Of a stretch of DNA of 64,000 nucleotides, positions 51,896 through 60,448 are shown piece by piece. A model generated the notes under the pieces. The model made no database searches. It worked only from the letters and a program-made list of their open reading frames with translations, and was not told where the DNA came from. The DNA lies in NCBI RefSeq assembly GCF_030409055.1, contig NZ_CP116619.1, positions 1,769,628-1,833,627 of the forward strand, in the 5' to 3' direction. Both the position numbers and the translations under genes were made by a program. Source of the DNA: Trichocoleus desertorum NBK24 (GTDB lineage Bacteria > Cyanobacteriota > Cyanobacteriia > FACHB-46). How positions within the stretch are numbered: position 1 is the first letter of the stretch; each line of letters starts with the position of its first letter.

Positions 51896-52927
51896 TCATC
51901 CCCGCTTCTCCTGCCATTGATCCAAAATATCTTTGAATAACAACTCTTCTATCCAAGTTTTAGCTACGACTGTCAGCGGGAGAGCCATCAGCAAGCCCAA
52001 CACTCCAAACAAACTGGCAAACAAGATTTGAGCAGTGAGAGTAATCGCAGGCAACAAAGCCACTTGTCGCGCCATGATCGTAGGGGTCAGCCAGTAACTT
52101 TCGATTTGCTGAATCACGATATAAAGAACCAAAACGGCGATCGCTTTCCAAGGGGCATCCAGTAGGGCGATTAACATTGGTAGAAACACACTGAGAGTGG
52201 GGCCAATATTGGGAATAAAGTTCAGCAATCCTGCCAAGACAGCGTGAGCTAGGGCTAAAGGCACCTGCAAAAACCACAACCCGATGCCGCTTAACGCAGC
52301 AATGAATAGCATTTCAATCAAGGCACCCACCGTCCAAGCAGCGATCGCACTTTCACAGCGCTCAAGAATGTGATCGACTCGCGGACGGTAAAACTTGGGA
52401 AATAACCGAATTAAGATGTGACGGTAAGGTTGCGGGTCAACCAGAAACATCAGCATCAACACGAACACGAGTAACAGCTCTAGCAAAGCATTAAGGGATG
52501 TAGAGAAGAAGGCGATCGCTCGTTGCACTACATTAGTGCCCGCAGGAGCCAACTGTTGCAGCAAGCCATCGAAATCTAATCTGTCTGGAAAGAAGGGGTC
52601 GAGTAGACGATCTTCCAACCAGTCGATCCATTGCTGGATCTGCTCTAAGCCTGTAGGCAAGAGAGCCACTAATTCTTGAAACTGAGTGACAAAGGGCGGC
52701 ACAATCAGCCCCAAAATGCCTGCCAATAGCAGCAGCAACAGTCCCAAGCTCACAGCGACTGCCCAACCTCGCTTCCAGCGAAACCTCTGCAACTGTTGTA
52801 CTAACCGATTGATTGCTGTCGCTAAGACGGCGGCCGTAAAAATCAGCAATAATAACTGCCGAATTTGCCAGACAACGTAGACAGACGCAAGCAGCACTAG
52901 CAGCCCTAGCCATTGGCCTAGTTTCAT
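51896..52927 (-). CDS. AI-2E family (PerM) transporter
   Basis: This 343-residue inner membrane protein belongs to the AI-2E/PerM family, whose members export autoinducer-2 or act as Na+/H+ antiporters in other bacteria. About seven or eight hydrophobic segments are visible, beginning at LGQWLGLLVLLASVYVVWQI and ending VLGLLMALPLTVVAKTWIEELL. Family stretches include LAHAVLAGLLNFIPNIGPTLSVFLPMLIALLD and QQIESYWLTPTIMARQVALLPAITL. Cyanobacteria have several paralogues with unknown substrates. It is a single gene. Confidence 0.9.
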   Translation of the reverse strand: MKLGQWLGLLVLLASVYVVWQIRQLLLLIFTAAVLATAINRLVQQLQRFRWKRGWAVAVSLGLLLLLLAGILGLIVPPFVTQFQELVALLPTGLEQIQQWIDWLEDRLLDPFFPDRLDFDGLLQQLAPAGTNVVQRAIAFFSTSLNALLELLLVFVLMLMFLVDPQPYRHILIRLFPKFYRPRVDHILERCESAIAAWTVGALIEMLFIAALSGIGLWFLQVPLALAHAVLAGLLNFIPNIGPTLSVFLPMLIALLDAPWKAIAVLVLYIVIQQIESYWLTPTIMARQVALLPAITLTAQILFASLFGVLGLLMALPLTVVAKTWIEELLFKDILDQWQEKRG

Positions 52928-53136
52928 CCAGATGTCTCCTTCCCTATTGCCAGTTTCGTTAGCAAATATGATCTAAATGTGATTTAAATTTTTGAATTGA
53001 AGAGTTACGCCTCGCTGTCACTTTCCTGTCACATTTACTGCCGAACCTAGAGGTATGGCGATCGCCATTTAGGTTAGAACGGGGTGCAGAAAGCTAGCCT
53101 GTGTGTAAGCAGTCAGCATCCCCAGGAGAAATCACC

Positions 53137-54378
53137 ATGAGACTGACCAGCATCCTCACCAGTGGGCTAGTGATTGGCATTATGCAGCTAGCTGCCTGTA
53201 GTGCAGCACCGCCCGAACAGAACGCCTCCAGTGGAGCCAACCCTCCAGCGCAGACCAACCCCACACAAACGACCGCCCAGCGATCGCCGTCAACCACAGC
53301 AACACCAGCAGCTTGTACCTTGGTCGAAAACGGGTTTGGGCCTCCAGGTCAAGTCCAAGTGCGGGTGGAAGAAGTCGTTACGGGACTAGAGGTGCCTTGG
53401 GGAATTGCCTTTTTGCCTAATGGAGATATGTTAGTGAGCGAGCGGGCAGGGCGAGTTCGGCTGGTGCGCGATCGCAACCTGCGTCCCCAACCTGTCGCCA
53501 CTGTAGACGTGACTGATAGCGGCGAAGGGGGACTGCTGGGGATTGCCGCTCACCCCGACTTTGACAGCAATCGCTGGTTCTATCTGTACTACACCGGAGT
53601 TAAAAACGGCGCAGAAGTTAATCGGGTGGAACGCTGGCAACTGTCTCCAGATGGGGTGAGTGCCTCCCGCGATCGCCTCATTCTGGATGACATTCCCGTA
53701 GCGCTCTACCACAATGGCGGGCGCATTCGCTTCGGCCCAGATGGCATGCTCTACATTGGCACCGGGGATGCTCGCAATCCAGACAGTGCCCAAGACCAGC
53801 AAAGTTTGGCAGGTAAAATCTTACGCCTGACCCCGGACGGTCAAGTGCCTTCAGATAATCCCTTTTCGGGTAGCCCAGTGTATATCACGGGTATCCGCAA
53901 TACTCAGGGGTTTGATTGGGTGAATGACTCGACTCTGTGGGTTACCGATCACGGCCCTAGCGGAGAGTTGGGGAGAAGCGGACATGATAAAGCCAGCCTT
54001 GCCAGAGCAGGAGATAACCTGGGTTGGCCCACCACCTACCGCTGTGAATCGCAGCCAGGGTTAGTCACCCCATCCATCGTTTGGCAGCAGGCACTTCCCC
54101 CCGGCGGATCTGTGATTTACACAGGGGATGCCATCCCAGAATGGAAAAACAGCCTGATGATCGCGACTCTGCGATCTGAACATTTGCAACGGGTGGTGTT
54201 TAATCCGCGATCGCCGCAACAAGTAGAGCGCCATGAAGTCTATCTGCAAGGTCAGCAAGGACGACTCCGGGATGCGGTGATGGGGCCTGACGGTGAATTG
54301 TATGTGACCACCAGTAACTGCGATGGTCGCGGCAGTTGTCCACCAGAAAGAGACAAAATCCTCCGCATCACCCGCTGA
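53137..54378 (+). CDS. PQQ-dependent sugar dehydrogenase-like lipoprotein
   Basis: This 413-residue protein resembles soluble glucose/sorbosone dehydrogenases (GSDH/Gdh-B family), six-bladed beta-propellers that oxidise aldoses with PQQ. Lipobox LAAC is at about residues 19-22, so it is anchored to a membrane facing the periplasm. Motifs are LEVPWGIAFLPNGDMLVSERAGRVRLV, YHNGGRIRFGPDGMLYIGTGDARNP, NTQGFDWVNDSTLWVTDHGPSGE and the blade-6 DAVMGPDGELYVTTSNCDGRG. AGGAGA lies 8 bp upstream of ATG 53137. It heads a same-strand run with SOD and NOX-like genes. Whether this cyanobacterium makes PQQ is unknown. Confidence 0.85.
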   Translation: MRLTSILTSGLVIGIMQLAACSAAPPEQNASSGANPPAQTNPTQTTAQRSPSTTATPAACTLVENGFGPPGQVQVRVEEVVTGLEVPWGIAFLPNGDMLVSERAGRVRLVRDRNLRPQPVATVDVTDSGEGGLLGIAAHPDFDSNRWFYLYYTGVKNGAEVNRVERWQLSPDGVSASRDRLILDDIPVALYHNGGRIRFGPDGMLYIGTGDARNPDSAQDQQSLAGKILRLTPDGQVPSDNPFSGSPVYITGIRNTQGFDWVNDSTLWVTDHGPSGELGRSGHDKASLARAGDNLGWPTTYRCESQPGLVTPSIVWQQALPPGGSVIYTGDAIPEWKNSLMIATLRSEHLQRVVFNPRSPQQVERHEVYLQGQQGRLRDAVMGPDGELYVTTSNCDGRGSCPPERDKILRITR

Positions 54379-54418
54379 AGCTAGGCATTTTGCAGAAAAC
54401 TGAGAGGTCATAAACACA

Positions 54419-55219
54419 ATGCAAAAATTCTTGCAGAAAATCCGCTTTATCGCTTTAGGGTTGGTATTTCTAGCTCTAGCGATCGCTTGCCAACCCGCCG
54501 TAAGAGTAGAGCCTTCTCAGGTGGGAGATACCGCGATCGCCCCCACCGCTAGCGCCCCCACAAGCAACCCCTCGCCAGCGGCTACATCCCTCCAACTTCC
54601 CCCACTCCCCTACGACTACGCCGCCCTAGAACCTCATATTGATGCTGAAACCATGAGGTTGCATCACGATAACCACCATGCCACTTATGTCAAAAATTTG
54701 AATGAAGCTTTGCAGAAATATCCCAATCTACAATCTCAAGGGGTAGAAGCTTTATTGCAAAACCTCAATAGCGTTCCAGAGGAGATCCGGACTAAGGTTC
54801 GCAATAATGGCGGTGGGCACCTTAACCACACGATGTTTTGGCAAATCATGAGTCCTGATGGGGGTGGAGAACCAACCGGAGCTTTGGCAGCAGAGATCAC
54901 CAAAACTTTTGGTAGTTTCGAGAACCTTAAGCAGCAATTTAATGCAGCGGGTGGCGATCGCTTTGGTAGTGGCTGGGTCTGGCTTGTTCGCAATCCTCAA
55001 GGGCAGTTGCAGATCACAACTACTCCGAATCAAGACACGCCGCTTATGGAAGGCACCTATCCGATCATGGGCAATGATGTCTGGGAACATGCCTACTATC
55101 TGAAATACCGCAATCGTCGGGCCGAATACCTTAATAACTGGTGGAATGTCGTGAATTGGGCTGAGGTGAATCAGCGATTTACTCAAGCGGGAGCGATGCA
55201 GAATTCTCCCCGCAGCTAA
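54419..55219 (+). CDS. sodA: Membrane-anchored Mn/Fe superoxide dismutase
   Basis: The 266-residue enzyme converts superoxide to hydrogen peroxide and oxygen. Lipobox AIAC (residues 21-24) follows a hydrophobic start, and a Pro/Thr/Ala-rich linker separates it from the catalytic domain beginning [16 protein letters not shown]. Metal ligands are His in [13 protein letters not shown], His in GHLNHTMFW, and Asp/His in [14 protein letters not shown]. The GGGEPTG stretch suggests the manganese type. Membrane-bound MnSODs are known in filamentous cyanobacteria. It lies 40 bp after the dehydrogenase gene and 55 bp before a NOX-like gene. Confidence 0.93.
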   Translation: MQKFLQKIRFIALGLVFLALAIACQPAVRVEPSQVGDTAIAPTASAPTSNPSPAATSLQLPPLPYDYAALEPHIDAETMRLHHDNHHATYVKNLNEALQKYPNLQSQGVEALLQNLNSVPEEIRTKVRNNGGGHLNHTMFWQIMSPDGGGEPTGALAAEITKTFGSFENLKQQFNAAGGDRFGSGWVWLVRNPQGQLQITTTPNQDTPLMEGTYPIMGNDVWEHAYYLKYRNRRAEYLNNWWNVVNWAEVNQRFTQAGAMQNSPRS

Positions 55220-55273
55220 CCCAATCCTTGCAACTTGCTTCTATCCACACTCACCTCTTGGCTAGATCCACCT

Positions 55274-56611
55274 ATGCGTAGCCTATTGATGCGTAGCCCG
55301 ATCGCGATCGCTACCTTTTGGATCGGTGCTTACCTGTTGATTACCCTATCCCCTTTATTAATTCTGTTGTTGCATCCAGCTCCCGCAGGTCGAGGGTTTT
55401 GGATCGAATTTTCTGTGGCCCTGGGGTTTATTGGCCTAGCGATGATGGCACTGCAATTTGCCCTAACGGCTCGGATTAATCGCATTGAGGCGTCCTACGG
55501 CATTGACATCATTCTGCAATTTCACCGTTACACGTCGATTCTAGCGTTCATCTTCATTCTGATTCATCCGGTGATTTTGTTTATCAATCAGCCCGAAACG
55601 CTGCAACTGCTCAATTTCTTTCAGGCTCCTTGGCGCGCTAGAGCGGCTGTAGCTAGCACTTTGGCTTTAGTCGCGCTGATTGTCACCACCGTTTGGCGAC
55701 AGAAATTTCGGATTCCCTACGAACCTTGGCGGCTGTGGCATGGCGTGTTGGCAGTGCTCACCGTGGGGTTAGGGCTAGCCCATGCTTTAGGGGTGGGTAA
55801 CTATCTCGGACTCTTTTGGAAAAGCGTGCTCTGGACGGCGATCGCCTTGGCAGCACTGTGGCTGCTCTTGTATGTCCGTCTCGTCAAGCCGTGGTTCATG
55901 ACTAAAAAGCCCTACCTAGTCGAAGCTGTCATTCCCGAACACGGCAACGTCTGGACTTTAGTGTTGCGACCACGAGTACACGAGGGAATTCGATTCCAAC
56001 CGGGGCAGTTTGCTTGGATAACGCTGGGTATTTCTCCGTTTCGGATGAGAGAACATCCCTTCTCAATGTCTTCTAATGGCGATCAGCCAGAACAGATTAG
56101 CTTTGGCATTAAAGCAGTCGGTGACTTCACCAACACCATCAGAGACGTAGAACCTGGAACCGTCGCCTTTCTCGATGGGCCTTATGGAGCGTTTACGAGC
56201 GATCGCTACTGGGATGCCGCCGGATTTGTGCTGATTGCGGGTGGCATTGGCATCACTCCCATGCTCAGTATGTTACTCACAGCCGCCGAGCGCCAAGATG
56301 AGCGTCCGTTTTTGTTGATTTACGCCAGTCGTTCTTGGGAAGAAATCACCTATCGAGAAACCTTGGAAACCCTGACCGGGAAACTTGATCTCGAGATTGT
56401 GCATGTGCTTCGCCAAGCCCCAGAAGCATGGACAGGTGAAACAGGCTATGTCGATGCTGCCCTCCTAGAACGCTATATTCCTCTTCACCGAGGCAGTCGC
56501 CAATATTTCATCTGTGCGGTGCCCAAAATGATGGATCAAGTGGAGCGAGCTTTGCACGATCTAGGAGTTCCCATCACCAACATTCATATGGAACACTACA
56601 ACCTAGTTTAA
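55274..56611 (+). CDS. NOX-like ferric reductase flavocytochrome
   Basis: This 445-residue protein joins a ferric-reductase-like membrane domain with about six helices to an FAD and NAD(P)H binding domain. Two HX13H heme pairs are seen: FHRYTSILAFIFILIHP and WHGVLAVLTVGLGLAHA. FAD binding is in EHPFSMSS, nicotinamide binding in VLIAGGIGITPMLSML, with a C-terminal FICAVPKMMDQVERAL. The fold is shared by bacterial NADPH oxidases and ferric reductases; it would pass cytoplasmic electrons across the membrane to O2 or Fe(III). ATG 55274 is preferred over TTG 55235. Its position after an anchored SOD favours an oxidase role, but this is inference. Confidence 0.85.
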   Translation: MRSLLMRSPIAIATFWIGAYLLITLSPLLILLLHPAPAGRGFWIEFSVALGFIGLAMMALQFALTARINRIEASYGIDIILQFHRYTSILAFIFILIHPVILFINQPETLQLLNFFQAPWRARAAVASTLALVALIVTTVWRQKFRIPYEPWRLWHGVLAVLTVGLGLAHALGVGNYLGLFWKSVLWTAIALAALWLLLYVRLVKPWFMTKKPYLVEAVIPEHGNVWTLVLRPRVHEGIRFQPGQFAWITLGISPFRMREHPFSMSSNGDQPEQISFGIKAVGDFTNTIRDVEPGTVAFLDGPYGAFTSDRYWDAAGFVLIAGGIGITPMLSMLLTAAERQDERPFLLIYASRSWEEITYRETLETLTGKLDLEIVHVLRQAPEAWTGETGYVDAALLERYIPLHRGSRQYFICAVPKMMDQVERALHDLGVPITNIHMEHYNLV

Positions 56612-56617
56612 ACTACT

Positions 56618-56776
56618 ATGCGTTACAGCATTATGCTCCAATTAGTGGTTGGCATTGGCACCATTCTAGTGACCGCTGCGGCCCTGTTTGCCTGGATTCA
56701 AAATCGTTCGGTTACACCGCAGCAAACCACTAGAGACGATGTTTCCCTACATCTCGGCTCCTATCCTCAGCGCTGA
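56618..56776 (+). CDS. Small single-span membrane protein
   Basis: This 52-residue frame begins six bases after the NOX-like gene stop and ends three bases before the next gene. It encodes one hydrophobic helix, LQLVVGIGTILVTAAALFAWI, followed by a polar tail with NRSVTPQQTTRDD. The tight spacing on both sides supports a real gene in the same transcript, possibly a small subunit of the flavocytochrome, like p22phox-type anchors in concept. No family is recognised. Confidence 0.55.
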   Translation: MRYSIMLQLVVGIGTILVTAAALFAWIQNRSVTPQQTTRDDVSLHLGSYPQR

Positions 56777-56779
56777 CTC

Positions 56780-58177
56780 ATGGCTCCATCCTCCTCCTCC
56801 CTGACTCGCCGCCACTGGTGGCACCGCCTCTTGGCGCTGGTCGCCCTACTAAATTTGCTACTGGTCATGTTTGACCTAAGCTACCTACACTGGCGAGATG
56901 TTTACCTACAAGTTGTCCCCAGTTTGACTCAAGTCTATGACCCAGTCAAAGCTATTCAGTCCCATCCCGAAACTCAGGATTATCTCAACCAAGTCGATCG
57001 CCTGAATCAACAGATTTCCCAGACAGGGCTACAATCTCCAGAAACAGAAACCCTCTTGGCAGAACTGCGTCAACTCAGTCAACAGATGAGCCAAGACAAT
57101 CCGTTTGAGGAGGCAAACAAACCTTATGTCTTAGCCAAAATTAAACAAGAAGTCCGCGATCGCACAGGCGAACCAATGGCGAGAGATGGGTTTGCTACCT
57201 TTTGGAGCGCTCCTTACCTGTCTCAGGCTGGCTGGCAGGCAGAAGCGGACTTTTTTAACACCAATCTCCGTCCGTTGATTGCAGCGAATTACTATCGAGA
57301 CAGCGATCGCTACGGCTTACTTGTCGATCGCTTCTGGCTTTTGGACTTACCGTTTATCTTCATCTTCGCAATCGATTTTCTAGTTCGGACGTATCACACA
57401 AGCCGTCGTCGTCCTGACCTCACTTGGCTAGAAGCGATCTTGCGGCGGTGGTATGACTTGTTTCTGCTGCTACCGTTCTGGCGCTGGTTGCGGGTCGTTC
57501 CTGTAACCATTCGACTCTATGAATCTAGGCTGTTTAATCTAGAGCCACTACGCGCCCAACTCAACCATGATTTTGCCGTCAGTTTTGCTCAAGAGCTAAC
57601 CGAAATGGTAGGGATTCAGGTAATTGATCAAGTTCAGGACACCATTCACCAGGGAGATTTGGCCCGCTGGTTGCTACACCCCGAAACTCGCCGTCCCTAT
57701 GTACAGGTCAATCATCGAGATGAAGTGACAGCGATCGCGACCCGCCTAATTCAGGTCAGTGTTTATGATGTGTTGCCGCAAGTTCAGCCCGACGTTGAAG
57801 AGTTGATCCGACATGGCATTACCAACACCCTCAGCCAAGCACCCCTCTACCAGCAGCTACAAATGTTGCCCGGTATCAATGAGTGGCCCGCCCAAATAGC
57901 CGAAAATTTAGCCAAAACATTGTCTCAATCGGTCTACAACAGTTTGACTGGGATTTTGGCAGATCCAGTAGGCGCAGAAATCACAGCCCGTCTCACTCAG
58001 AACTTCCGCAATGCTTTAGAGCAGGAATTACAAAAAAACCATAACTTGCAAGAAATTCAAGCTTTACTCGTTGACTTGTTAGAAGAAATCAAAATTAACT
58101 ACGTCGAAAGCATTGCTAAAGACGGCATGGCGAGAGCCATTGAGGAAGCTGAGCAGCTACAACGAGCTAGGCGTTGA
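56780..58177 (+). CDS. Conserved membrane protein of unknown function
   Basis: The 465-residue product is not recognised. It has a hydrophobic helix near residues 15-33 (LLALVALLNLLLVMFDLSYL), a coiled-coil-like soluble region (VDRLNQQISQTGLQ, LRQLSQQMSQDN), a second hydrophobic segment around residue 193 (LPFIFIFAIDFLVRTYHTSRRRPDLTW) and a third (LFLLLPFWRWLRVVPVTIRLYE) that resembles the voltage-sensor-adjacent region of ion channels. The C-terminal 220 residues are helical and soluble. It is last of the dehydrogenase-SOD-NOX run, 3 bp after the small membrane protein gene. Confidence 0.8.
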   Translation: MAPSSSSLTRRHWWHRLLALVALLNLLLVMFDLSYLHWRDVYLQVVPSLTQVYDPVKAIQSHPETQDYLNQVDRLNQQISQTGLQSPETETLLAELRQLSQQMSQDNPFEEANKPYVLAKIKQEVRDRTGEPMARDGFATFWSAPYLSQAGWQAEADFFNTNLRPLIAANYYRDSDRYGLLVDRFWLLDLPFIFIFAIDFLVRTYHTSRRRPDLTWLEAILRRWYDLFLLLPFWRWLRVVPVTIRLYESRLFNLEPLRAQLNHDFAVSFAQELTEMVGIQVIDQVQDTIHQGDLARWLLHPETRRPYVQVNHRDEVTAIATRLIQVSVYDVLPQVQPDVEELIRHGITNTLSQAPLYQQLQMLPGINEWPAQIAENLAKTLSQSVYNSLTGILADPVGAEITARLTQNFRNALEQELQKNHNLQEIQALLVDLLEEIKINYVESIAKDGMARAIEEAEQLQRARR

Positions 58178-58244
58178 TTGAGGCGCGATCGCTTAACCCT
58201 AACTCCATCTATCTCAACACCTGAATATAGGGTGAAGCTGGGAA

Positions 58245-59459
58245 TTACTTGATCCGATTTACTTTGATTAGATCTTTCATGATCACCCCATGAATCCCCT
58301 TGACGATATCCACAACCTGAGTGACCTCGAAATCTACTGCGGCACTACTCAGCTGTAGAGCTTCTTGTCCGTTGAGGGGTGTAACTTCGGTGATAAAAGT
58401 GAGACTTTTACGCACTGCATCCTTCATCGCCTCATCCAAATCTTGATTCAACCCAATCGGAACAAAGGCGATCGGAGTTTCTAGAAAAGGGGCGGTAAAT
58501 GTCTTCTTAGCAGCGAGATCTTTGCGTAGAGTAATCCGAAACGTTGGCGTTAGAGAACACTCGATCGCGGTTAGAGCAACCTCTCCATCTCCTTGAGCAC
58601 AGTGAGGATCGCCCGTATACATCAGGGCACCAGGCACTTGCACAGGAAGATATAACGTCGTTCCCGCCGTGATTAAATTCAGGTCAATATTGCCCCCATA
58701 GCGGCCTGGAGGCACCGAGTTTTCAGTTTCAGCATCATTTTCAGGAGCAACACCAATCAGCCCCATGAAGGGTTTCAGGGGAATCTCATAGGAGGGTGAA
58801 CCAGGCGTGTCAGGTTTCAGAATTCCTAATCCAGTAATTCCCTCTCGCTTGAAGTTGGCGTACCGGAGAGGAGAAGTAGTCTGACCTTGGCGCGTTCTCA
58901 GAATCGCCTGAACCGCTTGAGGATCGGTCACGATTTTGATGTATTTGCTATCAGCAACCTTATCCCCTACAGGATATTCTCCAGGCAGCGCACCTCTGCC
59001 CTTACGGCTACTAATAAACCCATAGGAGGCACGATGCTCAATCTTGAGAGTTTCAATCTGTAAGACATCTCCAGGCATGGCTCCTTCAACGTAGATAGGC
59101 CCAGTCACGACATGAGGTCCTTTACCATCATGAGGAACCTTCGCTCGGATAGTTAGTTGGTCTTGCAGGATCTCTTTTTCGGGCACTCCTTTCTGAGTCA
59201 AAAACTCGATCGCTCCAGCAGCAGTGCCATCCCGTGACTGGTCTTCTAAAATACCTTCATGGGAGACGGTCTCAACGGTTACAGTGTCTCCGGATCGAAT
59301 ACGTAGAGCAGGCTTAGCCGTCTTGCCATATAAACGGCCCCAAATCACAGTTTCTGGGGTGGATTTAAGCAGATACTCCTTTGCCCAAGCGGGGGAGTTG
59401 GAACTCCAAATGCCTAGAACCAATCCAGCCAATAACCAGGTGTGGTTTTGCCTCACCAT
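58245..59459 (-). CDS. Acetamidase/formamidase family protein, exported
   Basis: The 404-residue protein has an N-terminal signal peptide (TWLLAGLVLGIWSSNSPAWA) and an FmdA_AmdA-type domain: LRIRSGDTVTVETVSHEGI, GPIYVEGAMPGDVLQIETLKI, the KGRGALPGEYP stretch, GRYGGNIDLNLITAGTTLYLPVQVPGALMYTGDPHCAQGDGEVALTAIE. The family hydrolyses formamide or acetamide to the acid and ammonia, but several exported members have unknown substrates. Length is normal. ATG 59459 is preferred to GTG 59468. It is convergent with the NOX-run end and stands alone. Confidence 0.88.
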   Translation of the reverse strand: MVRQNHTWLLAGLVLGIWSSNSPAWAKEYLLKSTPETVIWGRLYGKTAKPALRIRSGDTVTVETVSHEGILEDQSRDGTAAGAIEFLTQKGVPEKEILQDQLTIRAKVPHDGKGPHVVTGPIYVEGAMPGDVLQIETLKIEHRASYGFISSRKGRGALPGEYPVGDKVADSKYIKIVTDPQAVQAILRTRQGQTTSPLRYANFKREGITGLGILKPDTPGSPSYEIPLKPFMGLIGVAPENDAETENSVPPGRYGGNIDLNLITAGTTLYLPVQVPGALMYTGDPHCAQGDGEVALTAIECSLTPTFRITLRKDLAAKKTFTAPFLETPIAFVPIGLNQDLDEAMKDAVRKSLTFITEVTPLNGQEALQLSSAAVDFEVTQVVDIVKGIHGVIMKDLIKVNRIK

Positions 59460-59717
59460 CCCGCTCACGCCTCACTTGACGACTTCAGCCGTACAATAGC
59501 TTCCCTCAACCGTATTATTTGTAAACTTAGCTACATTCCTTTGTCGAGAAATCAGCGAAATTGTCCTTGAATCAGGCAATTTTTAGCAAAAATTACTGCA
59601 TTGTCAGTTCTCGCCGCTGAGGGTAAAGCGCATAGAGACTGGCACGAAATTGCTTTAATTTTTTAGCGATCGCGCTTATTGGCAGTTCTTTATCACTAAG
59701 GGTTAGGAGAATCAGCA

Positions 59718-60437
59718 ATGCCACTTCGTCATCAAGGCTGGATGCTGCTATCAGTCCTCGCGACTGGGGTTGGGCTAGCGATGCCATCCCAAGCCGAGAG
59801 CTTAGCTTACGTGAACTACTGGCTGCTGGATGCTAAACCCACCGTGAAGACGCTGCACTTAAACCAGCAACCGATTCATGCCTCTTATTCTCCAGAGCAA
59901 ATCATTCCATCCCAACGCATCCCTGCGGGAAAGTACACCCTCTCCCTCAATTCTTTCTCGTCTCAGCCAGAGTCTCAAACAGAGTCCCAGCCAAAACAGA
60001 GCTTTAATTTAGAAGCTGAGCAATTTTATACCGTAGCTCTATTTCAGAAAGGCCAGGTACTCCAAGGGATAGTGCTGAATGACAAGCTGAGTCGTCCTGA
60101 ACCTACAGTGAGACTGGTAAATCTCATGCCTGAGCCAGTCCAAGTGACGATCAATCAAGCTCAGGCAAAAGGATTAGAGCTGCAATCGGGCGAACAAAAG
60201 GATGTGGCGATCGCGATTAATAGCGCCTCGAAAGTTGGTTTAGTGACGGTGAAAACCACTGCTAAAAATCTGAGTCGCTCGGTGACCAAAACCCTTGGAG
60301 TTGGGCCTGATTATGCTTCTGTGGTCGTGATTAGCCCTCAAGCTAACTCGCTTAGATTGACCCGTTGGCAGTACGATCGCTGTGCTGTGCGGATTGAAAC
60401 TTACCAGTACGAAGATGCCTGCGGCCACTCAGACTAG
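59718..60437 (+). CDS. Exported protein of unknown function
   Basis: The 239-residue protein has a signal peptide (GWMLLSVLATGVGLAMPSQA) and a mature beta-rich region, LAYVNYWLLDAKPTVKTLHLN, RIPAGKYTLSLNSFS, ... LEAEQFYTVALFQKGQVLQ, VRLVNLMPEPVQVTI. It resembles DUF4397-type surface proteins in pattern (two sandwich-like repeats with 'VRLVN' and 'YTVALF'), but I cannot confirm this. TAGGAG lies eight bases upstream of ATG. A 64-codon frame on the other strand overlaps its start and is treated as a shadow. Confidence 0.7.
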   Translation: MPLRHQGWMLLSVLATGVGLAMPSQAESLAYVNYWLLDAKPTVKTLHLNQQPIHASYSPEQIIPSQRIPAGKYTLSLNSFSSQPESQTESQPKQSFNLEAEQFYTVALFQKGQVLQGIVLNDKLSRPEPTVRLVNLMPEPVQVTINQAQAKGLELQSGEQKDVAIAINSASKVGLVTVKTTAKNLSRSVTKTLGVGPDYASVVVISPQANSLRLTRWQYDRCAVRIETYQYEDACGHSD

Positions 60438-60448
60438 CCATACTCAGA

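Noticed and set aside
59593-59787. 64-codon minus-strand ORF with a helix-turn-helix-like end (ISAIAKKLKQFRASLYALYP)
   Set aside because: The pattern is suggestive, but it overlaps the start and ribosome site of a well supported plus-strand exported protein and has no good start; it could be a relic, so a search is worthwhile.
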